From: Labrenzia sp. THAF82
GTDB taxonomy: Bacteria; Pseudomonadota; Alphaproteobacteria; Rhizobiales; Stappiaceae
Assembly: GCF_009363435.1 (NCBI RefSeq)
Contig: NZ_CP045354.1
Span: 562,001 to 626,000, forward strand
Direction: 5' to 3'
DNA length: 64,000 bases
Shown here: in pieces, positions 1 through 8,579 of the stretch
How positions within the stretch are numbered: the first letter of the stretch is position 1
How the letters are laid out: every line of letters begins with the position of its first letter
Notes under the pieces: generated by a model
Database searches by the model: none
The model's input: the letters and a program-made list of their open reading frames with translations, nothing else
Told to the model about the DNA's origin: nothing
Position numbers and translations under genes: made by a program

Positions 1-57
1 AAACCAAGCAAGATCCTTGGTGCTGAAAGACGAAGCAATCGTCGCAGGGAGGAAGAG

Positions 58-1068
58 ATGACATTGAAATACACAAGACGAGCCGTTGTTGCGGCATCAC
101 TTGCCGTCGGACTGATGGCGGGAGCGATGGGAAGCAGTGCTGCATCTGATCGCATTACGCTGCGTCTTGCGACGGCCGGTTCTGAAACCGACCAGCGGTC
201 TGTGGCGATGGCAGAAGTCTTTGCACCCATGGTCAAGGACTTTGCAGACTACCAGCCGGGATACAACGCGACCCTGTTTGCGCAAGGTACGGAATTGGAA
301 GCGATCAGTCGCGGCAATCTCGAGATGTCGATTGCCTCCGCCCAGGAGCTGGCTCAGTTTTTCCCGGAGTTTTCGATTTTTGCCACAGGATATGTGCATC
401 AGGATGCCGAACATCAGGTGCGGGTCTTCAACGATCCACTGATGGATCCTTTCAAAAAGAAGGTCGAGGATGAACTCGGCGTTAAACTGCTCTCCGTCAT
501 GTATCTGGGCCGACGGCACGTGAACCTGCGTCAGACCAAGGACGAGCTCACCGTCAAAACACCAGCAGACCTTGCTGGCGTGAACCTGCGCATGCCAGGG
601 ACGGATGCATGGCAGTTTCTGGGATCAGCGCTGGGCGCTTCTCCAACGCCCATGTCGTTTGCCGAAGTCTATACGGCTCTGTCGACCGGTGCTGTCGATG
701 GTCAGGACAATCCTTTGCCGACCGTTGTGGATGCAAAGTTCTACGAGGTCACAAATCAGATTGTGCTGACTTCGCATCTGGTTGACCTGAATTACATCGC
801 CTTTTCAAAGGCCGTCTGGGACAGCCTGACGCCTGAACAGCAGGAGGTGGTTCAAAAGGCAGCCGATGCAGCTGCAGAAAGCGGCCGCAAGAAGCAGCTT
901 GAACTGGAAGACAGCCTTGCCAGTTTCATCACCGAGCAAGGTGTTGAGATCTACGAGCCGGACCTGGCTGCGTTCCGCGACCATGTCCAGGCTCAATATG
1001 TCGGCAGCGAATTCGCCGCAAGCTGGCCGGAAGGCGTGCTGGAAAAAATCAACGCACTTGGAAACTGA
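58..1068 (+). CDS. dctP: TRAP transporter substrate-binding protein (DctP family)
   Basis: Periplasmic solute receptor of a tripartite ATP-independent transporter, which hands its ligand to the DctQM membrane pair. The 336-residue product has an N-terminal signal peptide (basic MTLKYTRRAV, then an Ala/Gly/Leu core, cleavage near residue 29) and the family's central stretch with the carboxylate-binding Arg region (NLRMPGTDAWQFLGSALGA) followed by PMSFAEVYTALSTGAVDGQDN. Length is normal for DctP. A good ribosome site (GGGAGGAAGAG) sits just before the ATG. The linked dehydrogenase and dehydratase suggest a shikimate- or quinate-like ligand; that is inference from context. Confidence 0.93.
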   Translation: MTLKYTRRAVVAASLAVGLMAGAMGSSAASDRITLRLATAGSETDQRSVAMAEVFAPMVKDFADYQPGYNATLFAQGTELEAISRGNLEMSIASAQELAQFFPEFSIFATGYVHQDAEHQVRVFNDPLMDPFKKKVEDELGVKLLSVMYLGRRHVNLRQTKDELTVKTPADLAGVNLRMPGTDAWQFLGSALGASPTPMSFAEVYTALSTGAVDGQDNPLPTVVDAKFYEVTNQIVLTSHLVDLNYIAFSKAVWDSLTPEQQEVVQKAADAAAESGRKKQLELEDSLASFITEQGVEIYEPDLAAFRDHVQAQYVGSEFAASWPEGVLEKINALGN

Positions 1069-1102
1069 GCGCAACTGCGTTTGAACCAATTGGGGGACAG
1101 CG

Positions 1103-1663
1103 GTGCGGCAGTTTACCAGATTGTTCACCCATGGCACCGAGTTCATCGCCGCCACAATGCTGGCGGCGATGTTTCTGACGTTTCTCTTGCAAATCTTTTC
1201 CCGTTACGTGCTGCATGCACCGTTCGGTTGGACCCTTGAACTCTGTCTTATTCTCTGGGTCTGGATTGTCTTTTTCGGGAACGCGTTTCTGGTTCGTGAA
1301 CGAGATCACGTGACATTCGATATCTTGTATCTCGCGGCTCCGACCAGACTGCGGCGTGTATTGGCCCTGCTCTCAGCAGCCGCCATTGTTGTCGGTCTTG
1401 CCTGGTCGTTCCTGCCGACCTGGGACTACATCGACTGGATGAAAATCCGGAAGACGACGACGGTCAGAAACCCTTTTACGGGTGACAAGATCCCGATGCG
1501 GACAATCTTTTCGATCTATGCACTGTTCATGATCGTGGTCGCGGCCAGATATGCCTGGCGGTTCATCGATGTTCTTCGCTTTGGGCCGCCGGACAACGAT
1601 CACGAACTGCCGGGCCATGATCATGACCTTCCTGCCATTCAGGAAGGAGACGAAGCCGTATGA
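1103..1663 (+). CDS. dctQ: TRAP transporter small permease (DctQ family)
   Basis: Small membrane subunit of the TRAP transporter, 186 residues with four predicted membrane segments and the usual motif WTLELCLILWVWIVFFGNA in the first half. The start is GTG at 1103, preceded by a GGGGGA ribosome site. The C-terminus is an unusual His/Asp-rich tail (about residues 160-186) that may be disordered. It lies 34 bp after dctP, and its stop overlaps the start of dctM by four bases, so all three are one operon. Confidence 0.92.
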   Translation: MRQFTRLFTHGTEFIAATMLAAMFLTFLLQIFSRYVLHAPFGWTLELCLILWVWIVFFGNAFLVRERDHVTFDILYLAAPTRLRRVLALLSAAAIVVGLAWSFLPTWDYIDWMKIRKTTTVRNPFTGDKIPMRTIFSIYALFMIVVAARYAWRFIDVLRFGPPDNDHELPGHDHDLPAIQEGDEAV

Positions 1664-2955
1664 CGCTCGAGCTTGCCCTCTGCCTCCTGACCCTGTTTTT
1701 TCTGGCGGGCATCGGGACCCCGATCGGCTACGCGATCATTCTCGCATCGACCGTTTATTTGGCCGTTGGAGGGCTGGATATCGCTCTGACCGGCGAGAAG
1801 ATCCTTCAAGGCCTCTATAAGAGCTTTGTGCTCCTGGCTGTCCCGTTGTTCATCGTTGCGGCCAACATCATGAATGCCGGCACGATTTCAGAGCGATTGC
1901 TGAATTTCTGCGTCGCTGCCGTCGGCCGATTTCGCGGCGGGCTTGGGCATGTCAACGTAGTGGCATCGCTCATTTTTTCCGGAATGTCGGGATCGGCGGT
2001 CGCAGACGCTGCGGGCATCGGAAAAATCATCATCGAGATGATGACCAAGGAAGGCCGGTACAGCCGGGGATATGCTGCCGCAATCACGGCAGCTTCCGCA
2101 ACAATCGGGCCCATCATACCGCCGTCGATCCCGATGGTGCTTTACGCACTTGTCTCCAACGCGTCGATAGGTGCCCTGTTTCTCGCGGGCATATTGCCGG
2201 GACTTGTGATGGGGGCCGTCCTGATGGGAATGAATTCCTATCTGTCGGCCAAAAGAGGTTTTGCACTTGAGAAGCCGGTTCCGTTGCGCGAATTGCCGCG
2301 CCGCACAGCCAATGCATTTCCTGCGCTGCTCATGCCGGCCATATTGCTTTACGGTATCTATGGAGGCGTTACCACGCCCACGGAAGCTGCTGCTGTGGCG
2401 GCTTTTTATGCGCTTTTGCTGGCTGCTCTTTTTTACCGTGCGCTCACGTTCCATTCGCTCTACCGCATTTTCGTGGAGAGTGCGCGCTCGTCAGCAGCTG
2501 TCGGTATTGTTATTGGCGGAGCGCTGATCCTGAACTTCATCGTGGTTTCGGAAAACATTCCCGGCATGATGTCGGACTTTCTGACCGGCGTTGACGTTCA
2601 TCCGCTTGTGTTCCTGCTTCTGGTCAATCTGCTGGTGCTTTTGCTCGGATGCGTCCTGGACGCGACAACTATCATTCTTGTGATCGTTCCTCTGTTCATT
2701 CCGACATGCAAGGCGCTTGGCATAGACCTGGTGCATTTTGGCGTTTTGGTCGTCGTGAATTCCATGATCGGTCTGATCACGCCGCCTTACGGCATTCTGC
2801 TCTTTGTCATCAACGCGGTAACCGGGATCCCGCTCCGAGAGATCATCAGGGAAATCTGGCCGTTTCTCGGCGTCCTGGTGCTTGCTCTGCTGGTGCTGAT
2901 CGTCTTTCCGGATATTGTTTTGTTCCTGCCACGTTTGTTTGGGTACGTGGGATGA
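1660..2955 (+). CDS. dctM: TRAP transporter large permease (DctM family)
   Basis: Large, ion-coupled permease subunit of the TRAP transporter, 431 residues with about 12 hydrophobic segments. Typical DctM features are visible: GTPIGYAIILAS near the N-terminus, the SGSAVADAAGIG motif around residue 110, ITAASATIGPIIPPSIPMV around 145, and LITPPYGILLFVINAV near 370. Length is normal for the family. Its ATG overlaps the dctQ stop and its TGA overlaps the next gene's ATG (ATGA at 2952), indicating translational coupling through the operon. Confidence 0.94.
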   Translation: MTLELALCLLTLFFLAGIGTPIGYAIILASTVYLAVGGLDIALTGEKILQGLYKSFVLLAVPLFIVAANIMNAGTISERLLNFCVAAVGRFRGGLGHVNVVASLIFSGMSGSAVADAAGIGKIIIEMMTKEGRYSRGYAAAITAASATIGPIIPPSIPMVLYALVSNASIGALFLAGILPGLVMGAVLMGMNSYLSAKRGFALEKPVPLRELPRRTANAFPALLMPAILLYGIYGGVTTPTEAAAVAAFYALLLAALFYRALTFHSLYRIFVESARSSAAVGIVIGGALILNFIVVSENIPGMMSDFLTGVDVHPLVFLLLVNLLVLLLGCVLDATTIILVIVPLFIPTCKALGIDLVHFGVLVVVNSMIGLITPPYGILLFVINAVTGIPLREIIREIWPFLGVLVLALLVLIVFPDIVLFLPRLFGYVG

Positions 2956-3812
2956 GAGCCGGGCTGGTCGGATCCGGAATAGGCCCATCTTTGACCCCTG
3001 AGCTGCACGAGCGAGAAGGGCGCGCGCAGGAAATCGACTATCGTTATGAGCGTTTCGACACTTCGTCCGGCCGTTGGAAGGGCGTGTCCTTGTCCGAGAT
3101 CCTGGACCACGCCGAAAAACGCAGCTTTGCCGGACTGAACATTACCCATCCCTTCAAGGTTCATGCCTGCCAGCTCGTCGACCGGCTGGAAGGTGCCGCC
3201 GCGCACATCAAAACTGTGAACACGATCTTGTTCCGGGATGGGCACCGTATTGGCCATTCTACGGACTATTCCGGGTTCAGAGAAGCTATGAGGAACAGTT
3301 CGCTTCCCCTGCGCGGTCAGAGGATCGTGCAATTTGGTGCCGGAGGTGCAGGCGCGGCAACTGCACTGGCCCTGATCGATGAAAAGGTTTTGGCACTTCA
3401 GCTCGTCGATACGGACAAAGAACGAGCGGAGTGTCTGGTTGCTCAGTTGAAAGAAGCGCGACCAGACGCCGATACCAGTGCCGTAACTCCAGAAGATGTT
3501 GATTTCCAACGTTACCGCGGCGTCGTCAACGCGACGCCGGTTGGCATGTATTCCTATCCAGGATTGCCTTTCGACCTTTCTTCATTCAGTCCCACGGCCT
3601 GGGTTGCCGACATCGTTTACCGCCCATTGAAGACCGACCTTGTTTGCGCTGCGCGCCAACAGGGTCGTCAGGTTCTGGATGGCGGCGCAATGGCACTCAA
3701 TCAGGCCGTTCACGCTTTTAGGCTCCTGACAGATTGCCGACCGGATACTTCGCGAATGGGATCGGTATTTGCCTCATTGCTGGCCGACCAAGACTTGGAG
3801 GCAGAAGCATGA
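2952..3812 (+). CDS. Shikimate dehydrogenase family protein
   Basis: Predicted NAD(P)-dependent oxidoreductase interconverting shikimate (or quinate) and its 3-dehydro form. The 286-residue protein shows the substrate-binding N-terminus GSGIGPSLTPELHE, the catalytic NITHPFK motif with the Lys, VNTILFRDG and the STDYSGF aspartate, then a glycine-rich nucleotide loop (QFGAGGAGAA). The longer open frame begins inside dctM; ATG 2952, overlapping the dctM stop as ATGA, is the sensible start. Position between a TRAP transporter and a QuiC-like dehydratase points to catabolism rather than aromatic amino acid biosynthesis. Confidence 0.9.
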   Translation: MRAGLVGSGIGPSLTPELHEREGRAQEIDYRYERFDTSSGRWKGVSLSEILDHAEKRSFAGLNITHPFKVHACQLVDRLEGAAAHIKTVNTILFRDGHRIGHSTDYSGFREAMRNSSLPLRGQRIVQFGAGGAGAATALALIDEKVLALQLVDTDKERAECLVAQLKEARPDADTSAVTPEDVDFQRYRGVVNATPVGMYSYPGLPFDLSSFSPTAWVADIVYRPLKTDLVCAARQQGRQVLDGGAMALNQAVHAFRLLTDCRPDTSRMGSVFASLLADQDLEAEA

Positions 3813-4036
3813 AGGTACCTGGCAACGCTCAGTTCAGGCTGGTCTTCGAGTTCGCAGTTGCAATTGCCGCGTGGTGGGACAAGAGATCCATTCCACCCCG
3901 CTGGCTGCACTATCTGACCTTTGATGAGAAAGCCACGGGGGTTCATTTCGTGACGGCAACTGTGCGCTCGCGTGCTCTTCAGAGGGCATCGGTTCGTTGC
4001 GGGTCAGCCTGCAATCACGTTGGAGTGCGACCATGA
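3809..4036 (+). CDS. Small ORF coupled to both neighbours, function unknown
   Basis: A 75-residue reading frame that fills the gap between the dehydrogenase and the dehydratase. Its ATG overlaps the upstream stop (ATGA) and its TGA overlaps the downstream ATG (ATGA), the same arrangement used throughout this operon, which favours real translation. The sequence has an aromatic segment (WWDKRSIPPRWLHYLTF) and no recognisable domain, signal peptide or membrane segment. The C-terminal half has low-complexity Arg/Ser/Val composition and could be decayed. It may instead be a spacer that simply maintains coupling. Confidence 0.45.
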   Translation: MKVPGNAQFRLVFEFAVAIAAWWDKRSIPPRWLHYLTFDEKATGVHFVTATVRSRALQRASVRCGSACNHVGVRP

Positions 4037-5922
4037 AGGCGTCGATTGCAACTGTGTCCATCTCGGGCAATCTGGTTGAGAAACTGAAGGCGATTTCCAG
4101 CGCCGGTTTCTACGGTGTGGAGATCTTCGAACAGGATTTCATTGCCCATGACGGCACGCCGAGAGACGTTGGGAACATGGTTCGCGACTTTGGTCTGGAA
4201 ATAACGCTGTTTCAACCATTCCGGGACTTTGAATGCTTGCCGGAACCATTGCGCAGCAAAGCTTTCGACCGCATGGAACGCAAGTTCGATGTGATGCAGG
4301 AACTGGGGACAGACCTCGTGCTGATCTGCTCTTCCGTCCATCCGGCTTCCCTTGGTGGGATAGACCGTGCTGCCGATGATTTGAGAGAACTTGGCCAAAG
4401 AGCAGCTGAACGTGGCCTGCGTGTCGGCTATGAAGCTCTTGCGTGGGGACGTCATGTGAATGACCACCGCGATGCCTGGGAAATCGTTCGCCGCGCAAAT
4501 CATCCCAATACCGGTCTGATCCTGGACAGTTTTCATACGTTGGGAAGGAAACTGAGCCCGGAGTCCATTCGGTCAATTCCCGGCGATCGCATCTTCTTTG
4601 TTCAGGTTGCCGATGCCCCAGCAATCGAGATGGACCTGCTCTACTGGTCCCGTCACTTTCGCAACATGCCGGGTGAGGGCGATCTTGATGTGAAACATTT
4701 CATGCAGGCGGTTGCTGCCACCGGCTATGACGGCCCGGTGAGCCTTGAGATTTTCAATGATCAGTTTCGGGGCGGCAACCCATCGACTGTTGCATTGGAT
4801 GGTTACAGATCGCTGATGGCTTTGATGGACGATGTGCGGCGCGTCGAGCCGGAAGCATCAATCGACCTGCCTGATCTTCCAGAACGTGTTGTTGTGGAGG
4901 GTATCGAGTTCATCGAATTTGCGGCGCGCGGAGACGAGTTCACCTTCCTGTCCGATCTGCTCATGCAGTTGGGGTTCAGCCGGGTTGGCATTCACCGGAA
5001 CAAGGCTATCGCTCTATGGCAGCAGGGAAACATTAGAATTGTGGTCAATTCTGAAACAGCAGGACATGCCGGGGCCGTCTGGAGCGCCAAAGGTCTTTCG
5101 GTCTGCGATATAGGCTTGCGTGTGAACTCAGCCGGCGATGCCCTTCGGCGTGCCCGCACACTTGGTGCAAAGCCTTTTGCGCAGCCTCTGGGCCCTGGCG
5201 AACTGGACATACCGGCTATCCGAGGCCTTGGCGGTTCAGTCTTTCATTTTATCGATGCTGAAAGCGGCTTGGCGGAGGTCTGGCACCAGGAGTTTGAAGG
5301 TAAACCGACCGCTGCTGCTACAGAAGGTCCTTTGAAAGCATTCGATCACATTGCTCAAACGATGAATTATCAGGACATGCTTAGCTGGTCGCTGTTCTTC
5401 ACGTCGTTGTTTCAAATGAAAAAACTGCCCATGATCGACGTGGTCGACCCGGATGGGCTGGTGCGAAGCCAGGCAATTGAAAGCGAAGACCGCAAGACGA
5501 AAATCACTTTGAACGGCGCTGAAACCCATCGGACGCTCGCCGGCTCCTTTGCTGCGAAACACTTCGGCGCTGCCGTTCAACATCTGGCCTTTTCAACTGA
5601 AGACGTTTTTGATGCCGCTGAAGCTCTGTCGTCCAACGGTTTTGAAATTTTGCCAATACCCGGCAACTATTATGCCGACCTGGCTGCTAGGTTCGATTTT
5701 CCAGATGATCTGTTGGAGCGGCTGAGAGCTGCAAACATCCTTTACGACGAGGAAAACGGTGCACCGTTCTTTCAGTTCTATTCGCGTCAGACCGCCGGTG
5801 GCCTGTTTATCGAAATCGTGCAACGGGATGCCGCATATTCGGGCTTTGGTGCACCAAATGCACCGTTTCGCATCGCCGCTCAAAAACGAGCCGGGCTCGC
5901 CAAAGGCATGCCTGCCACGTAG
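4033..5922 (+). CDS. quiC: Two-domain 3-dehydroshikimate dehydratase (QuiC-like)
   Basis: Likely converts 3-dehydroshikimate to protocatechuate, the entry point of the beta-ketoadipate pathway. The N-terminal half (about residues 1-285) is a xylose-isomerase-like TIM barrel beginning MKASIATVSISGNL, with metal-ligand regions such as YEALAWGRHVND and SLEIFNDQF. The C-terminal half (about 295-620) is a tandem VOC/4-hydroxyphenylpyruvate-dioxygenase-like domain with FDHIAQTM and the final FIEIVQRD metal site. This fusion is characteristic of QuiC-type dehydratases. ATG 4033 is chosen because it overlaps the previous stop and starts the barrel. The gene ends with TAG. Confidence 0.85.
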   Translation: MKASIATVSISGNLVEKLKAISSAGFYGVEIFEQDFIAHDGTPRDVGNMVRDFGLEITLFQPFRDFECLPEPLRSKAFDRMERKFDVMQELGTDLVLICSSVHPASLGGIDRAADDLRELGQRAAERGLRVGYEALAWGRHVNDHRDAWEIVRRANHPNTGLILDSFHTLGRKLSPESIRSIPGDRIFFVQVADAPAIEMDLLYWSRHFRNMPGEGDLDVKHFMQAVAATGYDGPVSLEIFNDQFRGGNPSTVALDGYRSLMALMDDVRRVEPEASIDLPDLPERVVVEGIEFIEFAARGDEFTFLSDLLMQLGFSRVGIHRNKAIALWQQGNIRIVVNSETAGHAGAVWSAKGLSVCDIGLRVNSAGDALRRARTLGAKPFAQPLGPGELDIPAIRGLGGSVFHFIDAESGLAEVWHQEFEGKPTAAATEGPLKAFDHIAQTMNYQDMLSWSLFFTSLFQMKKLPMIDVVDPDGLVRSQAIESEDRKTKITLNGAETHRTLAGSFAAKHFGAAVQHLAFSTEDVFDAAEALSSNGFEILPIPGNYYADLAARFDFPDDLLERLRAANILYDEENGAPFFQFYSRQTAGGLFIEIVQRDAAYSGFGAPNAPFRIAAQKRAGLAKGMPAT

Positions 5923-5946
5923 AAGCCGCCAATTGCAGGATGCACC

Positions 5947-6708
5947 TCAAAACCGTGCCTTGAGCGTCGCGACAGCGTCTGCAAGCAGTGCGAGATCGAC
6001 GCCGACTGCTGTGAACGCGGTGCCTTGCGACATGTAGCTTCCGGCTGCATCGGGATCGAGCGTCAAGATACCGTAGGGAACGCCCATTGCCTTGAGGCGC
6101 TCAAACGCTTCTTTGATTGCGGATTGAACGTCGGGGTGGTTCATCTGACCAGGGATGCCCATACTGGCACTCAGGTCAGCAGGGCCAATGAAGACGGCAT
6201 CAACACCGTCGGTCTTGGCAATCGCTTCCAGATTGTCCAATGCGGTTTGGGTTTCGAGTTGGACGATCAGGCAGAGTTCTTCTTCCGCGATGTTGTAGTA
6301 ATCATCCACCTTGCCATAGCGGGTAGCACGCGTCATGCCGGCCATGCCGCGAATACCGCGCGGTGCGTAACGCATTGCACTGACGGCTGCCGCCGCCTCT
6401 TCCGCAGTTTGCACATAAGGGACCATAAGCGTCTGTGCGCCGAAATCGAGCAGCCTTTTGAAGAGGACTGGATCGTTGGCGGCAGGGCGGACAACGGCGC
6501 TTGTGGTCGGGTCGCCTGCGATTGCCTGGAGGGCGGGCAGAACATCCAGTGCTTCAACCGGAGAATGCTCGCAATCGATCAGGATCCAGTCAAATCCCGC
6601 GCCTCCAAGAAGTTCGGGGACGGCATTACCGCCAATCGTATTCCAGATGCCTAGCTGGTGTTTCTTTGCACGCAATGCGGCCTTGAAAAGGTTTTTCGGA
6701 TTTTTCAT
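5947..6708 (-). CDS. HpcH/HpaI aldolase/citrate lyase family protein
   Basis: Class II pyruvate aldolase of the HpaI type, 253 residues, expected to cleave 2-keto-3-deoxy acids to pyruvate and an aldehyde using a divalent metal. Visible motifs are GIWNTIGG, DWILIDCEHSPVE (active-site Asp/Glu/His), the PYVQTAEEA segment, GIRGMAG, QLETQTALDN (metal-ligand Glu) and VFIGPADLSASMG (metal-ligand Asp). It is convergent with the quiC operon and divergent from the PfkB kinase; the latter pairing suggests a keto-deoxy-sugar acid pathway. The exact substrate cannot be read from sequence. Confidence 0.88.
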   Translation of the reverse strand: MKNPKNLFKAALRAKKHQLGIWNTIGGNAVPELLGGAGFDWILIDCEHSPVEALDVLPALQAIAGDPTTSAVVRPAANDPVLFKRLLDFGAQTLMVPYVQTAEEAAAAVSAMRYAPRGIRGMAGMTRATRYGKVDDYYNIAEEELCLIVQLETQTALDNLEAIAKTDGVDAVFIGPADLSASMGIPGQMNHPDVQSAIKEAFERLKAMGVPYGILTLDPDAAGSYMSQGTAFTAVGVDLALLADAVATLKARF

Positions 6709-6780
6709 TTCAATTCAACCTGTTGCGCATGAGAAAAAGTGACAAACTGTCTGAAGTTAAGCCCATATTTTGTCATCTGG

Positions 6781-6794
6781 CCAGACATGTCTGG
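6781..6794. promoter_or_regulatory. Perfect 14-bp palindrome, possible operator
   Basis: CCAGACATGTCTGG is a perfect inverted repeat in the region between the divergent aldolase and kinase genes. It is well placed for a repressor controlling one or both. No matching regulator gene is in the neighbourhood, so the assignment is inference from symmetry and position. Confidence 0.4.
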
Positions 6795-6840
6795 GCGTCG
6801 ATCCATGGACAATCTTGAGACGAGGTTCTTTAATCCGGGC

Positions 6841-7767
6841 ATGACCACTGCACAGATACTTGCCCTTGGAGAGCCTTTGATCGAGATGGTTCGACTGGCA
6901 GACCAAATTGACGGGCGGCCTGCCTATCGGCAAAGTGTTGGAGGTGACACACTCAATGCTCTCGTGGCAGCAGCACGCCAGGGAGGGGCCACCGGATATC
7001 TTTCCGCAGTCGGCAGTGATCCGTTCGGCGAAGACATCCTGGCGCTCTGTGACCACGAAGGCATAGACAGGTCCAACATCCTTGTGCGGCCTGAAGATCC
7101 AACCGGCGTCAATTTTATCCATCCTCATCCGGAGGGGCGGCGGTTCTTCTATGCAAGGCGCGGTTCGGCTGCGAGCCACTATTCTGTTTCCGACTTGCCC
7201 CAGGGCGCCATCGCAAACGCGAGAATTCTCCATGTTTCGGCCGTTAGCCTTGCCATTAGCCCGGAAATGCGACGGGCCGTGCTTCAGGCGGCAAAGCTGG
7301 CAAAGGACAGTGAAACGCTTGTGTCGTTTGATTTGAATCTGCGCCTGAATCTATGGTCGCTCGACACAGCCCGGCAGACCATTGCAGCGTTTTTGCCCTT
7401 GGCCGACATAGTGCTGCCGTCAGATGATGAGGCGAACACTCTCCTGGGCACTTGCGATCCTAAGGCGCAAATCGCGCATTTTCAGCGTCACGGCGCAAGA
7501 TATGTTCTTCTCAAGCGTGGCCGCCAGGGGGCCGTCCTGGCAACATCAGTGGACCAGTTTGAGATCAGGGCACCGCAAGCGGATGCCGTCGATTCCACAG
7601 GGGCGGGCGACAGTTTTGCCGGTGCTTTTCTGGCGTATCTTCTGGAAACAGGAAATGAAACGGAAGCCGCAAGACGGGCTGCGATCGTCGCAGCCGGGAC
7701 AGTGAGCGGTTATGGCGCGATTGAAGCTATTCCGGACCGGACCACAGTTCTAAAAACTGCCGTTTGA
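6841..7767 (+). CDS. PfkB-family carbohydrate kinase (KdgK-like)
   Basis: Ribokinase/PfkB fold kinase of about 308 residues that phosphorylates a sugar or 2-keto-3-deoxy sugar acid with ATP. The N-terminal signature is present (GGDTLNALVAAARQGG, then YLSAVGSDPFGEDI) and so is the C-terminal catalytic signature DSTGAGDSFAGAF with the base Asp. The open frame extends upstream to 6739. ATG 6841 (MTTAQILALGEP) matches where the family fold begins, but 6805 is also possible. Pairing with the divergent HpaI aldolase fits 2-keto-3-deoxygluconate-type metabolism; this is inference. Confidence 0.88.
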   Translation: MTTAQILALGEPLIEMVRLADQIDGRPAYRQSVGGDTLNALVAAARQGGATGYLSAVGSDPFGEDILALCDHEGIDRSNILVRPEDPTGVNFIHPHPEGRRFFYARRGSAASHYSVSDLPQGAIANARILHVSAVSLAISPEMRRAVLQAAKLAKDSETLVSFDLNLRLNLWSLDTARQTIAAFLPLADIVLPSDDEANTLLGTCDPKAQIAHFQRHGARYVLLKRGRQGAVLATSVDQFEIRAPQADAVDSTGAGDSFAGAFLAYLLETGNETEAARRAAIVAAGTVSGYGAIEAIPDRTTVLKTAV

Positions 7768-7783
7768 TTAACCTCGGCAATCT

Positions 7784-8167
7784 TCACTTACCCGCAAGAT
7801 CGACGGATACGTTGAGCTTGTTTCCGTCAAGATCTCGGACATAGGCTCCGTAATAGTCTGGGTGATAGTGGCGTGGTCCCGGCGCACCCTCGTCCGTGCC
7901 CCCGCTCTCGAGTGCAGTTGCGTGGAACGCGTCTACGCCGTCGGCATCCGGCGCATAAAACATGATCTGTGTGCCATTGCCAAAGGTCGCAGGCTGCTCG
8001 TTAAAGGGGAGAACAACGAAAACTGTGGTCCGGCCATCGCTGCCTGCGTAGCCCAGTTCATGCGGCTCATCCAGCACACGCCGCATGCCCAACGTTGCCA
8101 GCACCTTGTCGTAAAAGGTGCCGGCGGCTTCGATGTCGTTGGTTCCAATACAGACGCCAGAGAGCAT
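7784..8167 (-). CDS. VOC/glyoxalase family protein
   Basis: A 127-residue single-module vicinal-oxygen-chelate protein beginning MLSGVCIGTNDIEAAGTFYDKVL and ending with DLDGNKLNVSVD, the usual first and last strands of the fold. His, Glu and related metal-site positions are partly kept (for example DPF/DPDADGVDAFH), but the reaction is not predictable. It converges with the kinase gene. It is the last ordinary gene before the tRNA-associated boundary at 8260. Confidence 0.82.
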   Translation of the reverse strand: MLSGVCIGTNDIEAAGTFYDKVLATLGMRRVLDEPHELGYAGSDGRTTVFVVLPFNEQPATFGNGTQIMFYAPDADGVDAFHATALESGGTDEGAPGPRHYHPDYYGAYVRDLDGNKLNVSVDLAGK

Positions 8168-8259
8168 TTTTTGATATCCGGGATTTGGGCGAGGTTTGCG
8201 TTCTCAAGCCATGTTGCCAGACTGTGGCAAACACAATGAAGAAATGGACTTCTGAAAAA

Positions 8260-8303
8260 TGGTGACCCCGACAGGATTCGAACCTGTGACCCTCAGATTA
8301 GGA
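8260..8303 (-). tRNA. 3' part of tRNA-Arg(CCT); probable attachment site
   Basis: Read on the minus strand, this stretch runs from the anticodon loop (CTCCTAA context, anticodon CCT) through the variable region, a perfect T arm (ACAGG-TTCGAAT-CCTGT) and acceptor strand to CCA. The 5' half of the tRNA is absent: sequence to the right of 8303 no longer pairs as D arm or acceptor. A tRNA 3' end cut at the anticodon loop is the classic footprint of tyrosine-recombinase integration, with the intact tRNA expected at the far end of the element. The 275 bp up to 8579 show no gene. Confidence 0.75.
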
Positions 8304-8579
8304 ATTCAAGAACCCAAGTTCGAGGCAATATCCGTAAGTCCTATGGGTCACTTTTTTACCTAGTCTTAGCTATTTAATTCAGTGTGTTATTGGGTTCGAG
8401 GCGTATTTGGCATAACCGAACTTTCAGATCCATCGTTTCGCCGGAACCGTTTCAAAAACCGTTTCAGTTTTCTTTGTGCCTTGACATTACCGACATTCGT
8501 GCTTTTTTAAGCGACAAAATGCTTGCTCTTTTGTCGGTAAACGAATTTGGCTGCTAAACTGGCCAGAATTTTTGTCTAA

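Noticed and set aside
6025-6654. 209-codon plus-strand frame over the aldolase gene
   Set aside because: It is the complement of a well-supported HpaI aldolase with all motifs on the minus strand.
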